The translations under genes were made by a program, and so were the position numbers. The notes below the pieces were generated by a model that was not told the origin of the DNA, did not search any database, and saw nothing but the letters and a program-made list of their open reading frames with translations. From contig CAUYUJ010009513.1 of NCBI GenBank assembly GCA_963575745.1, positions 417,526 to 481,525 of the forward strand: DNA of 64,000 nucleotides, read 5' to 3'. Positions 1 to 9,571 of the stretch are shown in pieces. Every line of letters starts with the position of its first letter. The stretch's first letter is position 1. This DNA comes from Prorocentrum cordatum. Taxonomy: Eukaryota; Sar; Dinophyceae; Prorocentrales; Prorocentraceae.

Positions 1-63
1 GCACAGCGCCAGGTCAGCGGAGGAGGACCGCTGCCAGGCGGAGTCGGCCGAGGCGGCGCCTTC

Positions 64-3000
64 ATGATGGCGTTGTTGCCCATGATCATTGGGGCCGTGG
101 CGGCCGCGGAGATTGCCCGCAGATGGCGGGCGCACCCGGCGACGCCGGCCCTGCCCCCAGCGGCTCGGGTCGTGGACAGTGCGCTGCCCGCGGAGGCCGA
201 ACTGGCCAATGGAGGGGCGTACGCGCCTCTGCTGCGGGCGCTGGAGGAGGACCAGCGGCGCCGCGGCGCGGCGGCGGCCACCGATGGGTCGCAGCGCCGA
301 ACAGCCCCCCCAGCAGGGCCAGCGCCCGCCGCCGGGAAGGGGCGAGGACCACCCCCTGGGCCGGTGGCGGGCCCGCACGCGGGAGGGAAGGGGCGCCAGC
401 CCTCCCCAGCAGCGGCCGCCACGGTGCCGCCACCCCCAGAGGGGCACGCTGCGTCGCCGGGCGACAGCGAGGAGAGCAGCCCGCGGCGACGACGAGCTGA
501 TCTGTGGAGCTGGCTGTCGAGCCGGCGTCGAGAGCCCCCAGCACGGTCGACACGGCCCGAGGCAGAGCGCGCCGAGGATCAGGCTGCTGGGGGCGAGGAG
601 GAGGAGATGCGAGGCTGGTTCAGCTTCGGGGGAGTCAATTTCGGAGTGAGCTGGCTCGGGGGCTGGATTACAGACTTACCGCCGACGGAAATACAGTGGT
701 CCGATCTGATGTGGAGCGGGGGCGGCCTAGTCGGGAGCGTCCTCAACACGGTGGGTTACGCGGCCTTCGGCACTGGCTGGCCCGTGCTGTGCTGGACCAC
801 ATTCGCAGGGTTGATCGTGGCGCTCGTCATCGGCTTGGGGTACTGTCTTCACTCCATCGCCTCAGCAGTCGACGTGCTGGTCTGCTCCCCACTCCGCTGC
901 CTGGGTCGGGCGCTGGGTTTGTGTTGCCCGACTGCGAAGCCACAGGCTGCGGCCGCCGAGGAAGGAGTGGTCCCAGAGCTGAGAGGACCAGCCACCGCCA
1001 TTGCCGTGGAGAACGAGTTCTACGCCCAGCTCCGCGCGAAGGGGCCCGACAAAGTGCCACATCACCTGATCGTCAAGGTGGGCGATGCAGCTGCGAGGCT
1101 GGAGAGGCCGCCTCTGGACACTGGGATCAAGTACAAGAAGGCAGGTGTTGCGTGGCCGTACCGCGAGGTCCTCGCGACTACGTCGCGGCGACTGCGGGAC
1201 CTGTTGGAGGACCCCCAGGACAAGGTAGTGCACCTGTGCAGAGACACGCCCTGCACGGACGACGGCAACTACGCGGTGCACGCCCCCGCTTACGGGTACG
1301 TGACGGCGGAGGCGGACACCAACTTGAAGGCGCTGGTGGAGTCGGCGCCGAAGCCATGTTGGGTTGGGCGGGCAGTGGGAGCCGCAGCTGCGTCATGCGG
1401 ACGGGGCTGTGCCGCTGTGGGTTTGAAGGGGTGTGCCGGGCTCTGTGGGTCCCTCAAGCGCTGCGGCCAGAGGGGCTGCCAGCGTGGGAGGCGAAGCAAG
1501 GCAAATACCCCAGCGGCCCTGTTAAAGGACCCGAACTCAGAGACAGAGTCGGAGCCGGAGTACCAGCGCTGCATGGCCCACGAGGTGCTGTACCAGGAGG
1601 GAGACACGATATTCCAGCTGTGCAAGGAGAACCCGAGGTGCCCCTGTCCGCCTGGTCACGGAGGACGGGGAGAAGTCGAACGTCAAGGGGGCGGAGAAGG
1701 TGTCAACTTGCGCTGGCAGCACACGAACGCCTACGAGCGCGAGAGAGGAGTGAGGAAGTGCGCGCACCTTGGCTGCCACGCGTTGGGCAGGGTTCTGAAA
1801 GGCGGGGTGCTGACGTGTTTGGAGCACGACCTGGCGACAGAGGGGCCCGCTCATCTTGCCGCCGCTGCCGAGGGGCCGGCGCCTGTGGTGGCGGGCATTG
1901 CGTCCGAACACCCCCTTCGGTACCGGTCGAGATCACCTACGCCGCCGACTGGGCGGGCCATCATACCCTTGGCATCGGCAAGTGGAGCTTGGCTAACGGC
2001 CATGGTGCGGGGCCCCCGGGGCACGGAGATGGCGAAGAAGCACTCCTGCTACGGGTGCCAGCTGACGGCCGAGGAGGACGGTTGGACTGCGTATCGCATC
2101 CCAGGACTCGACGCCCAGGCCACCGCCCCGTCCAACCTGGGGCCGGTGATCGACGATCGGGCGCAGGCCGAGGCCGCCGCTGCAGGAGCGCCCGCCATTA
2201 TCGTGCGGACGGTGAACCAGATACCCGATGGAATGGACGAGTGCGGCAAGACAGCCAGCCCGGCGGCGCTGGCGCTGGCGCGCGGCGCGACGGGGAGGGA
2301 GGACCACCCCTTGTGCACCCTGACGCGAGGGGTCGAGGAGGCAGGATGGCGAGATGAAGCGCCCGCTCGGAGCCTCCCGCCCCCGACGTCCCCTGCGTAC
2401 CCGACCCCGCCACCGTGGAGAGACACGCTAACCCGAGGAGAGCTGGGAGGCCTCCTGAATGGGGCGGCTCGGAAGCGCTGGCGCCGCCGAGGGGAGGCGG
2501 CCTTGGCATTGGAGTTCCTGAAGGCACGGGCGAGCGGTGAGGATCACCCGTTGGACGTGGCCGAGAGGTACCAGCATTCAGAAGGGTTCGATGATCTGGG
2601 AGATGCGTGCGACGCTATCGTCGAGTCACTCGAAGCCTTGGAGAGGGACCGCGGCTCCTTCATGTCGGACGACGAGGTGGAGAACTTGCGGCAGCTGGCG
2701 GAGGTGCTGAGGGAGAGGCGCGGCCTAAGCCAAGCGCATGAGGAGGAGGCGGCGGGAGGAGCATGGCGGGAGGAGCTGCCACAGCCAGTCCCTGGCCCTG
2801 CGCGGCCGCCCACACCCCCCACGGCACGCCCAGCGGCGGTGGAGACGCCACCTGGCCTGGGAAGGATGCTCGACTCGGGCCGACCAGCCAGGGAAGAAGG
2901 GGGTGCGGCTCGAGGGTGGGGGCCCAAGCGGCGGGCAACCGACCTGGGCGCACAAGGTGCCGACCTGCGCGGCAGCACTGCGCGGGCAGAGCTGGGCCGA

Positions 3001-3807
3001 GGTCCGCCGACGGGTCGGCCAGGGCAGGACCCCACGCCGCCACCCATGGACCTGTTCGAACACAGGGCCGGCCCGACCTTTGGAGTCCATGCGAGGAGAT
3101 CGCGAGTGAGTTTCGACGAGGAGAAGTATGGCCCGTCGGAGAAGATCAGGAGGTCGGCGGGAGCGCTCGGCGACCTGGAGGAGAAGGACAGCGAGGGCAT
3201 GGTTAAAGTCATGGCGGATATCGCGTACAACCTCGACTTAACGAACAAGCGGGCGGAAGATGCAGCGGCGGGGAAGATGGGCACCCTCCAGTCGATCACG
3301 AAGGACCACGAGCTGCTGGTGCTGGCGGCGCGTGGGTGCGGGAGGTTCCGGGTGGCCATCTGCCCAGACGACCTGGGCCGGGCGCTCGTCAAGGCTCTCC
3401 TGCGCATGGCGGAGCACTCCTCGGCGTTGTTCAAGCACCATCGCTGGCCCACCCTGATCAACTACCGGATCGCCTTCGGCATCGCATCGGGGTCGTGGGG
3501 AGGCAAGTCGGTCGAGACGCTGGCCGCTCACGCGCTCAGTGTGGCGGACTGGGTGACCTGCCCAGAGGAGCTGTTCGACGACTACGTACCCACGACAGAG
3601 TACAAGATCGAGCCACGTCCGAAGCAGCCTGTGGACATGCTGAAGTGGGCACGCCAAGCTCGCAACAGCATATGGGCTGTCTGTTTAGCGTATGGGGCTG
3701 AGCACTGGGACGAGAGGAGCGAAGCCCTGGACTACCTCATCCGACAGCACGAGGCGAAGCCGCGGAAGTACACCGCTCGTTTCTCCAGGATGCCTGGGAG
3801 GAGCTGA
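64..3807 (+). CDS. Gag-like N-terminal protein of outer retroelement, with membrane segment
   Basis: Open frame of 1247 codons starting at a double ATG (64 and 67). The first 30 residues include a hydrophobic stretch. A second, stronger hydrophobic segment lies around residues 239-266 (WPVLCWTTFAGLIVALVIGL), followed by a Cys-rich basic region around residues 420-480. The middle is low-complexity Pro/Ala/Arg. The last ~180 residues are ordered and look like a capsid-type helical domain. The reading frame is lost near 3780: the protein-like sequence continues one frame over (GRWWEELRWKVKEVQRY) into the next ORF, so the two were probably one protein. No enzyme motif was recognised; the gag role is inferred from its position upstream of RT. 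Confidence 0.6.
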   Translation: MMALLPMIIGAVAAAEIARRWRAHPATPALPPAARVVDSALPAEAELANGGAYAPLLRALEEDQRRRGAAAATDGSQRRTAPPAGPAPAAGKGRGPPPGPVAGPHAGGKGRQPSPAAAATVPPPPEGHAASPGDSEESSPRRRRADLWSWLSSRRREPPARSTRPEAERAEDQAAGGEEEEMRGWFSFGGVNFGVSWLGGWITDLPPTEIQWSDLMWSGGGLVGSVLNTVGYAAFGTGWPVLCWTTFAGLIVALVIGLGYCLHSIASAVDVLVCSPLRCLGRALGLCCPTAKPQAAAAEEGVVPELRGPATAIAVENEFYAQLRAKGPDKVPHHLIVKVGDAAARLERPPLDTGIKYKKAGVAWPYREVLATTSRRLRDLLEDPQDKVVHLCRDTPCTDDGNYAVHAPAYGYVTAEADTNLKALVESAPKPCWVGRAVGAAAASCGRGCAAVGLKGCAGLCGSLKRCGQRGCQRGRRSKANTPAALLKDPNSETESEPEYQRCMAHEVLYQEGDTIFQLCKENPRCPCPPGHGGRGEVERQGGGEGVNLRWQHTNAYERERGVRKCAHLGCHALGRVLKGGVLTCLEHDLATEGPAHLAAAAEGPAPVVAGIASEHPLRYRSRSPTPPTGRAIIPLASASGAWLTAMVRGPRGTEMAKKHSCYGCQLTAEEDGWTAYRIPGLDAQATAPSNLGPVIDDRAQAEAAAAGAPAIIVRTVNQIPDGMDECGKTASPAALALARGATGREDHPLCTLTRGVEEAGWRDEAPARSLPPPTSPAYPTPPPWRDTLTRGELGGLLNGAARKRWRRRGEAALALEFLKARASGEDHPLDVAERYQHSEGFDDLGDACDAIVESLEALERDRGSFMSDDEVENLRQLAEVLRERRGLSQAHEEEAAGGAWREELPQPVPGPARPPTPPTARPAAVETPPGLGRMLDSGRPAREEGGAARGWGPKRRATDLGAQGADLRGSTARAELGRGPPTGRPGQDPTPPPMDLFEHRAGPTFGVHARRSRVSFDEEKYGPSEKIRRSAGALGDLEEKDSEGMVKVMADIAYNLDLTNKRAEDAAAGKMGTLQSITKDHELLVLAARGCGRFRVAICPDDLGRALVKALLRMAEHSSALFKHHRWPTLINYRIAFGIASGSWGGKSVETLAAHALSVADWVTCPEELFDDYVPTTEYKIEPRPKQPVDMLKWARQARNSIWAVCLAYGAEHWDERSEALDYLIRQHEAKPRKYTARFSRMPGRS

Positions 3808-3809
3808 AC

Positions 3810-5070
3810 GGGCGGTGGTGGGAGGAGCTTCGATGGAAGGTCAAGGAGGTGCAGCGCTACTGCAACAAGGAGCTGATGAGGAAGGAGGACTTCATCTTCG
3901 CCGCCCGGACGCCGACGCCAGAGGGACCGCCGCTGCTGACACTCCCCACGACGTTCGAGGTAGAGGATCCCGACGGATACTTCAAGACGGTCATCTTCGA
4001 ACGCCTGGTAAAGACCGCGGACAACGCTTACTGGGAGAACGCGCGCCGTGCCCAGCTGCGCCCCCTGGCAGCAGGAGGAGTGGAGGAGGTTGAGGAGCGT
4101 CGCCCCGCAAGTGGTTTGTCGCAGCCTCCGTCAGGCGGCGGGGGGGGAGAGAAGGTTGGTGCCCTGAAAGCTGGAGCGGGCAAGGTCAAGCTCCCACCTG
4201 AAGTCCTCTCGGCTCTGACGGGACCCGAGGTCGCGGAATCGGTCAAACACGGGCCGAACGACTCCAAGGGAAAGCCCAAGTGTTGGGACGCAGCGTGCCA
4301 CGATGGGTGCTCGAAGACTGCCGCCACCTGTCAGCGGTCTCACGCGGAGGGCATCAAGAGTGCCGACAGGGCGCACTGGACGGTGAAGGCGCAGTACGTC
4401 AAGCGAGGAGGGCTTAAGACGGGACCGAAGATAAAGATCGAGGATCGGCTCGCCAAGATTAAGCAGCTCCGAGCGGACGCGCAGAAGGAGCAAGCCGCGA
4501 AGGTGCAGGAGGGAAAGGACCAGGCAGCGCAGCGAGGTGGCCGGCGAGGAGGAGCGTCGGAGGCTGGCCGCCCCGCGACGATGGAGGAGGTTGCGAAGCC
4601 ACCTGGGGAGTACTCGGACATGGAGTACACCACCCAGGAGCGGGAGCTACAGGAGTTGGTGCAGGGCCCCGACAAGAGCTGGATGGGGGACTACGGGGGC
4701 CAAGGGGCGGTCGTTCTCCCACCCGAACTCCCAGAGGACGTGCCGGAGGTGGCGAAGGTTCACCTGGCAATGGCGGACCGAGTCAAGAGCTCGCCGGAGG
4801 CGAAGTTGGTCGCTGGTGCGCCGAGCCGTCTGCGTTCTTATTGTCATGGCGGCTTGCTGGATGGGTACCTCGGGGGGCAGGTCACCCCGATCGAGGAGAT
4901 CTTGCAGGACGCGGTGGAGCTGGGCGATGAGGAGTTGGCTTGCCAGGCCCGACCGTATCTGGCGTCACAAGTGGAGCGAGTTGGGGGAGAACTTGAGGGT
5001 CCAGAAGTACATGTGGGCAAAGTGGTGTGGGGACCAGCGGACGAACCTGGGCGGGGCAGAGTCCATGTAA
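3810..5070 (+). pseudogene. Gag-like continuation with Cys/His-rich motif (frameshifted)
   Basis: Continuation of the preceding protein after the frameshift near 3780; the largest open stretch is 3849-5096. Near residues 144-165 of that stretch is a Cys/His cluster, C-x4-C-x3-C-x6-C-x3-H (CWDAACHDGCSKTAATCQRSH without its ends), which could be a nucleic-acid-binding knuckle of nonstandard spacing. It is followed by a Lys/Glu-rich probable coiled coil. Near 4950 the protein-like sequence moves to another frame (WSELGENLRVQKYMWAKW) and meets a TAA at 5068-5070, after which the same frame continues. These breaks indicate decay. Function is inferred from position only. Confidence 0.5.
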
Positions 5071-6696
5071 AAAGGGCGCATCTGGGACATCCTTGACTAC
5101 AGAGACCAGCTGGCTGTCACCGAGGAACTGGCGGAGTACCTACCTGAGTGCCAGGCCGGGGAGGCGGAGGAGAGGCAGTGTGTCTTCATCAACACGGCCG
5201 CGGCGCACCTGTACTCCAAGGGTGGGGGTGACCCGTCCGTGGCAGAGGTGATGGAGTTGGCGCAGCAGTGGCGTGTCGCCATGTGGGAGGAGGCCAAGCA
5301 GGCTGAGACTTTCATGGGGCCGCCTGACGCTTACATTCCCATCACCGAGTCGGACGTGAGGATGTTCTGTCACGACACCCTCCACCTGAGCCACGACAAG
5401 GACTACAGGACCTTGGCGGCCTTCCCGCCACCTGCGCTGCGAGAGACGGCAATCCATGTGGTCCGAGTCGACCCCTGGGGCCGAGCACGGCTCGAAGTCA
5501 TCGTGGGGGTGAAGTACGACCCGAAGGTCAGCGGGCGGGATGTGTGGATGCTGCTCTACAAGGGGCACTTGCAGGTACTGGTACCTCCCCAGGTGGATGC
5601 CGACGCGCTTCGTGGGGATTTCACGGGCGGGCACCCGCCACATGAGGTGTTGGCGGCGGGTTGGGACGTCTACCTGGATGACGCCATGCACGAAGACGCG
5701 AAAGTGCCAGGAGATGTGGCGAAGAGGTGCCCGCGGTGCCGAGCGGCAAGGGAGGCTGGGCGTGAGCGGAAGGCCAGGGAGCAGGACATCATTGGGGAGG
5801 ACCCGAGGTGGAGGGTCCTCGGCAATTGGAGCAATCCAGCCTGGAAGCGGCACGAACGCCATGGCCAGGCGACAGGAGAAAGGCGGCCTTGCTGGAAGGG
5901 ACGCACCCTGACGGCAAAGGAGGTTTGGGCAGGGACCCAAGGGTGGTCGGACTCGCTCAAGAAGGCGGGGGTCGAAGTCGGTCCAGCGGTCGAGCTGTAC
6001 TCGGACCCAGAGCGTGGCAAAGGCTTGCAGGAGGAGCACGACACCAGGCGCAAGGAGGTGCAGGAGGCGTTGCTGGAGGAGGCCAGGCAGTGTGTCTACT
6101 TGCTCTGGTGGCTCGGGTTTGAGTGCCGCACCTTCTGTCCGTGGATGCTGCGCAACGGCGGCACACGCACGTTCGACGTTCCTGCCGGGCGTCCTGACAG
6201 ACCGCTGTGGGAGGTCGAAGGGACGGCCATGGCAAATTTCGCTGGACGCTTGTTTGAGGCCATCGCCGACGCCGGTGCTCTGCCGACGGCGGAGCACCCT
6301 GCCCCAGACGGTCGGTATCCCAAAGCCTACGACTTGGACCGGTGGCGCCAAATCCTGCGCAGGAAGGATGTCCTGGTGGTGCCAGTGGACCAGTGCGAGT
6401 ACGGCCTGGGGCCTCGGGACGGCGTGGGAGGAGACGAACGGTATAGGAAGCGATCGTGGTTGGTCACATGCGTCCGTCACCTGCAGGAAGTGGCCCGCCG
6501 GTGCACACACCAGCATACGCATGTCGAGCTGAAAGGAGTCGACACCGTCACGAAGCACAAGCGCACGTCCGACGCGGGCCACTACCCAGAGAAGCTGCTG
6601 CGCGCCATCACCCAGGTCATGGTCACCGAGGCCCTGGAGCTGGGCGCCACGCTGGCCAAGAAGCAAGGGGGGGAGAGCCCCCCCACCGTCAACTAA
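5071..6696 (+). CDS. Unrecognised central protein of outer retroelement
   Basis: One frame is open from just after the TAA at 5068 to TAA at 6694-6696; the first ATG in the strongly protein-like part is at 5239. There is a CPRC motif around residue 165 of the 5239 start. The N-terminal half (residues about 35-115) has alternating hydrophobic strands and conserved-looking His residues (FCHDTLHLSHDK, LLYKGHLQVL), which loosely recalls cysteine-protease/OTU-like folds. No catalytic set could be assigned, so that idea is weak. A protease function would fit the position between gag and RT, since no DSG/DTG aspartic protease was seen. Coding status is supported by length, composition and co-orientation with RT. 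Confidence 0.5.
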   Translation, partial: KGRIWDILDYRDQLAVTEELAEYLPECQAGEAEERQCVFINTAAAHLYSKGGGDPSVAEVMELAQQWRVAMWEEAKQAETFMGPPDAYIPITESDVRMFCHDTLHLSHDKDYRTLAAFPPPALRETAIHVVRVDPWGRARLEVIVGVKYDPKVSGRDVWMLLYKGHLQVLVPPQVDADALRGDFTGGHPPHEVLAAGWDVYLDDAMHEDAKVPGDVAKRCPRCRAAREAGRERKAREQDIIGEDPRWRVLGNWSNPAWKRHERHGQATGERRPCWKGRTLTAKEVWAGTQGWSDSLKKAGVEVGPAVELYSDPERGKGLQEEHDTRRKEVQEALLEEARQCVYLLWWLGFECRTFCPWMLRNGGTRTFDVPAGRPDRPLWEVEGTAMANFAGRLFEAIADAGALPTAEHPAPDGRYPKAYDLDRWRQILRRKDVLVVPVDQCEYGLGPRDGVGGDERYRKRSWLVTCVRHLQEVARRCTHQHTHVELKGVDTVTKHKRTSDAGHYPEKLLRAITQVMVTEALELGATLAKKQGGESPPTVN

Positions 6697-6709
6697 TTTT
6701 TCGGCGACG

Positions 6710-6979
6710 TTGGCTGGGCACATTTCCGAGGGTGACGAGGAGCAAGAGGAGGAGACCAGGGAGATCGCCAGCGTCAACCCACAGGTGGGCGATCTCCGCG
6801 ATCGAGTCGGAGGAGCGGTCCCAGAGACCGATCGTGGCGCCTTGAATTTCTGGGCGGCGGCTCGTTCAGAGCCAGGGTACAGCGACGAGGCGTTCGGGCG
6901 CATGATCTTACGGGGTGCGGAGCTGCTGGACACTCACGGGGGATGGCAGGAGGCGTCCACAGCCTTACGAGCTGCCTGA
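6710..6979 (+). CDS. Short acidic segment, N-terminal to RT (frameshifted)
   Basis: Small acidic reading frame (89 codons) that ends where the RT frame begins; the two overlap by about 37 bases in different frames. It is rich in Glu/Asp (EGDEEQEEETREI), followed by a short helical-looking segment. It could be the N-terminal part of the RT polyprotein separated by a frameshift near 6950, or a linker. No domain was recognised. Confidence 0.35.
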   Translation: MAGHISEGDEEQEEETREIASVNPQVGDLRDRVGGAVPETDRGALNFWAAARSEPGYSDEAFGRMILRGAELLDTHGGWQEASTALRAA

Positions 6980-8706
6980 AGTCGGACCAAGGGGACCACC
7001 TCAAGGGCGTGCACGACGGCTATCTCGAGGGGAAGGTGGAGCCAGAGCTCCTGGAGTACCTGAGGCGGGTCGCGACGAACGGGGTGGAGGTCAGGCACGA
7101 GGGTGAGATCACGAGGGTCAGGGCCAAGCCTCACCAGTCGGCGGCGCAGCACCAGGAGGAGGCCAGGCGGAAGATCTGGGACGACATCGTGAAGGGGCGA
7201 GCCTGGGCCGCCCCGTCCAGCCACCCAGGGCTGGAGGGGATCATGGAGTCGCCCCAGGATCGGGTCCCGAAGATGCGGCCCGACCGCACTATCGCCAACG
7301 AGGGTCGTTTCATCAACGACATGAGGGACGCCAACGCGGGATGCGACAAGCTGAACCACCCCCCGGCGAAGTTGCCCACTCACCGCGAGATCGCGAGGAC
7401 AATACTGTGGTGGAGGTGTCGGTGTCCTAAGGTGCGGATCTACTTGGCGAAGCGGGACTTCCAGGCGGCATTCAAACTGTTGTGGGTTGAAGTGCCCGGC
7501 CTCCGCATCATGGCGGTGAGCCTCCAGGGGTTGGCCGGAGCCGAGCCGACTACGGTGCTCTACCTCACGATGGTGTTTGGTTGGACAGGCGCACCTGGCG
7601 AGTGGGCAGTGTGGGGACGAGGCGTGCAGGACGCCCACCAAGCCCATCGTCCACCAGCAGAGGAACTCCACGATGAAGTCGCGTACTCGTCCGAGGTCCT
7701 CGTCGACGACGGGGTCCTGGTGGAGCCGGCCCTGGGCGCGAGGCCGTGGCTTTCTGCTTGGACCTTCGACGCCATGTCGAAGCTGCTCCTAGGCGACAGC
7801 TCGATCAACCTTGAGAAGCTAGCGGAGGAAGGCGAGTTCAGTACCGAGAAGCTCATCTGGGGCTTGCTTTTCCAGCTGGAAGACTCTGAGGGACGCGTGG
7901 TGGACCGTGCGACGCTCCCAGAACCTAAGATCCAGAAGATAAGCTACCTCCTTCAGGAGGCGGAGCTCGAGCCGGGACAGCGGGTGGTGCAGCTGAAGAC
8001 GGTGCAGCGGCTCCGCGGGTTGGGGACGCACTTCGCGGCGGTCAACCAGGCGCTGGGCACGGAGCTGGGGGCGCTGGACGCCTTGATGTGCCAGCCCCAC
8101 GGGCCCACCGCGCGGGCGACGCCGAAAGGAGGGGAGGAGGGGCAGGAGGTTGCTTGGCAAGAGTTCTGGGACAGTTGCGACATGCTACGGGTGATGGTCG
8201 CGCGGCCAGAGACATGGGGCGCCACTTTCCTCACCTCCTTCGCGGGCATGCTTGAGCCACGGGAGCGCTTGGCCATCCCAGGCACCATGGAGCAAGTGGT
8301 ATGGGTCGGGGACGACTCGACCCTGGAGGTGGCGGGGCAGATCGACTGGGCGGCCGGGGTCTATGCGAGGCAGGAGTTGGCGGGCTACATGGAGGCGTTG
8401 AAGACGGCCGCCGGTTTGCCCGAGGAATGGGTTATCATAGCGCTTGGGGAGCTTTTTCTGCATCGTAGGTTTCGCAGTCGCCCGCGGACGAGCCTGGCGA
8501 GAGCGGCTGATCCTTTACGTGGGGGACAACCAGACAGTCCACAGGTGGGTGGAGACTCGTCGTCCGAAGAATCGGATGGCGAGGCACCGGGTGAGACTAC
8601 TCAATTACGTAGAGGCCAAGTACCACTGCCGCGTCCTCGCGGCACCGTACATCAGGACGTACAGCAACGAGATGGCGGACATGATCACCAGGGCCGACGA
8701 GGTTGA
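6943..8706 (+). CDS. Reverse transcriptase and start of RNase H (outer retroelement)
   Basis: RT fingers and palm: KRDFQAAFKLLWV (residues about 170-183) carries the first catalytic Asp. FGWTGAPGEW stands at the place of the F-G-L/W-x-x-A-P motif. VLVDDGVLVEP (about 250-260) is the YxDD-type active site with Val-Asp-Asp. A thumb-like segment follows (TVQRLRGLGTHF). RNase H begins at VWVGDDSTLEV (about 454-464), with its first Asp, and has its Glu in ALGEL near 8445. There the frame shifts by one into the next ORF, and the rest of this frame is spurious. The motif arrangement resembles DIRS/Ngaro-type RT-RNase H more than Copia, Gypsy or LINE. It would copy the element RNA if intact. Confidence 0.75.
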   Translation: MAGGVHSLTSCLKSDQGDHLKGVHDGYLEGKVEPELLEYLRRVATNGVEVRHEGEITRVRAKPHQSAAQHQEEARRKIWDDIVKGRAWAAPSSHPGLEGIMESPQDRVPKMRPDRTIANEGRFINDMRDANAGCDKLNHPPAKLPTHREIARTILWWRCRCPKVRIYLAKRDFQAAFKLLWVEVPGLRIMAVSLQGLAGAEPTTVLYLTMVFGWTGAPGEWAVWGRGVQDAHQAHRPPAEELHDEVAYSSEVLVDDGVLVEPALGARPWLSAWTFDAMSKLLLGDSSINLEKLAEEGEFSTEKLIWGLLFQLEDSEGRVVDRATLPEPKIQKISYLLQEAELEPGQRVVQLKTVQRLRGLGTHFAAVNQALGTELGALDALMCQPHGPTARATPKGGEEGQEVAWQEFWDSCDMLRVMVARPETWGATFLTSFAGMLEPRERLAIPGTMEQVVWVGDDSTLEVAGQIDWAAGVYARQELAGYMEALKTAAGLPEEWVIIALGELFLHRRFRSRPRTSLARAADPLRGGQPDSPQVGGDSSSEESDGEAPGETTQLRRGQVPLPRPRGTVHQDVQQRDGGHDHQGRRG

Positions 8707-8998
8707 GGTCAAGCGTCGTATGGATGAGGAGGGCTTCGAGTCGATCGACCTGGCGGGCACGTGGGCGGAGGTATTGTCCCGAGGCTACGAGAGGCGCGTC
8801 CACGCCGTCGCGCTCGTGGACCCCGAGGACTGGCAGGTAGCCATGCAGCTCATGGCCCGCCGGTCACCGGGGGAGGTCCCGCGCCCGCTCCTGCAGACCG
8901 CCTGGCGCGTGGTGGAGGTGAGGAGCACGATGGCCCCGTGCGCCAGGGCCGCTGGCGTGCTGGGAGCGTGTGGCGAGGCGGAGCTGTTGGAGGGATGA
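8444..8998 (+). CDS. RNase H C-terminal half and linker to methyltransferase (outer retroelement)
   Basis: Continues the RNase H after a +1 shift near 8445. It supplies YVGDNQTVHRW (third acidic residue) and the terminal helix SNEMADMITR with the last catalytic Asp. The downstream tail reads WRVVEV...APCARAAGVLGA, which resembles a degenerate SAM-binding motif I. An in-frame TGA at 8996-8998 then separates it from the methyltransferase-like region in the same frame. The frameshift and stop show that this copy is not functional. Confidence 0.6.
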   Translation: MGSFFCIVGFAVARGRAWRERLILYVGDNQTVHRWVETRRPKNRMARHRVRLLNYVEAKYHCRVLAAPYIRTYSNEMADMITRADEVEVKRRMDEEGFESIDLAGTWAEVLSRGYERRVHAVALVDPEDWQVAMQLMARRSPGEVPRPLLQTAWRVVEVRSTMAPCARAAGVLGACGEAELLEG

Positions 8999-9342
8999 CC
9001 CAGCTGTCGGGCAGGCGGGGCAAGGAGTGAAAGCGACCTGACGTTGGTGGTGACCTCCCTCGGCCCCTCGCAAGTGGGCCCACACCTGCAGGATTTCACC
9101 CAGGAGCTGCACCGGCTGGCCGCACAGTGGGCTCTGGTAAATGTACCGCCCGGGCCCACCGTGGCGGATGTGCTGAAGTTCTTTCGGAACATTGGGTGGA
9201 GTGCCGCCGAATATGGGCGCGTGCGCAGCGAGTTCGGCGACCCGGTGGCCCAGCGGAAGGTATGGGTACTGGCGTCGAAAGAAGGAGCGCCGGTGCCAGT
9301 GGGCTGGTTGGGAAGCCACGATGCCAAGCCCCCACCACCCCT
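8999..9342 (+). pseudogene. SAM-dependent (cytosine-5-like) methyltransferase domain, left fragment
   Basis: Same frame as the RNase H ORF, after the TGA at 8996. The layout recalls C5-cytosine methyltransferases. A strand ending SLGPSQVG sits where motif IV (PCQ) would be but has Ser instead of Cys. ALVNVPPG sits where the ENV motif would be. SEFGDP..QRKVWVLAS matches the conserved FG.P..R.R..VL segment. The domain is cut at 9338-9342 by the Copia insertion and resumes at 27395. If the alignment is right, the catalytic Cys and the ENV Glu are both absent, so activity is unlikely; it could instead belong to another SAM-methyltransferase family. Confidence 0.5.
9338..9342. repeat. Target-site duplication CCCCT, left copy
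   Basis: The five bases CCCCT directly before the TGTG start of the LTR are repeated exactly at 27390-27394, directly after the other LTR. A 5-bp duplication is usual for Copia integrases. Confidence 0.85.
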
Positions 9343-9560
9343 TGTGAATGGGGTTGAAGCACAAGGGTACAGAACCCCTGATCCGTTGGTAGAGGGAAGG
9401 AGGGATAGATGGATGTCTTTCCCTCTTGCACGATCAAAGGTATGATCGATCAGTCCCAAGCGTACTTGGGAAGTCCCAATACCTGAGCCCAAACGGCCAG
9501 GCCCAGGAGAGGTGAGGATAAGGAGTACTATATGAGGGTATTACACGGGTTCTGTTAACA
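9343..9560 (-). repeat. 3' LTR of Copia-type element
   Basis: 218 bp, starting TGTGAATG and ending GTTAACA on the + strand. It matches 27172-27389 throughout with about 7 substitutions, two of them in the last seven bases. In the partner the ends form a perfect 7-bp inverted repeat (TGTGAAT/ATTCACA); here one end has decayed. On the - strand a TATA-like CATATA tract lies about 25-30 bases from the LTR start, and an imperfect palindrome around TTGGGACTTCCCAA follows. Confidence 0.93.
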
Positions 9561-9571
9561 CCCCCCGTCCC
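9561..9571 (-). other. Polypurine tract of Copia-type element
   Basis: On the - strand this reads GGGACGGGGGG and abuts the 3' LTR exactly. A purine tract in this position primes plus-strand DNA synthesis in LTR elements, and it confirms the - strand orientation. Confidence 0.75.

Larger units (their letters stand above)
1..9342 (+). mobile_element. Outer retroelement with methyltransferase domain, left part (interrupted)
   Basis: Run of + strand coding sequence in the order gag-like protein, Cys/His-rich protein, unknown central protein, RT, RNase H and methyltransferase-like domain. The RT lacks the usual Copia/Gypsy spacing and resembles DIRS/Ngaro-type RTs, and no DDE integrase is seen between the modules. 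A methyltransferase after RNase H is known in DIRS-type elements, and cytosine methyltransferases have been reported captured by dinoflagellate retrotransposons. No tyrosine recombinase and no terminal repeat was found, so the class is uncertain. The coding sequence is broken at about 3780, 4950, 5068 (TAA), 8445 and 8996 (TGA), so this copy looks dead. It continues at 27395, after the nested Copia element. Confidence 0.7.

Noticed and set aside
504-2357. 617-codon + strand ORF
   Set aside because: Arg/Gly-rich out-of-frame shadow of the gag-like ORF at 64-3807.
5140-6933. 597-codon - strand ORF opposite the outer element
   Set aside because: Antisense shadow of a GC-rich coding strand; no motifs, and the + strand frame is clearly the protein-like one.
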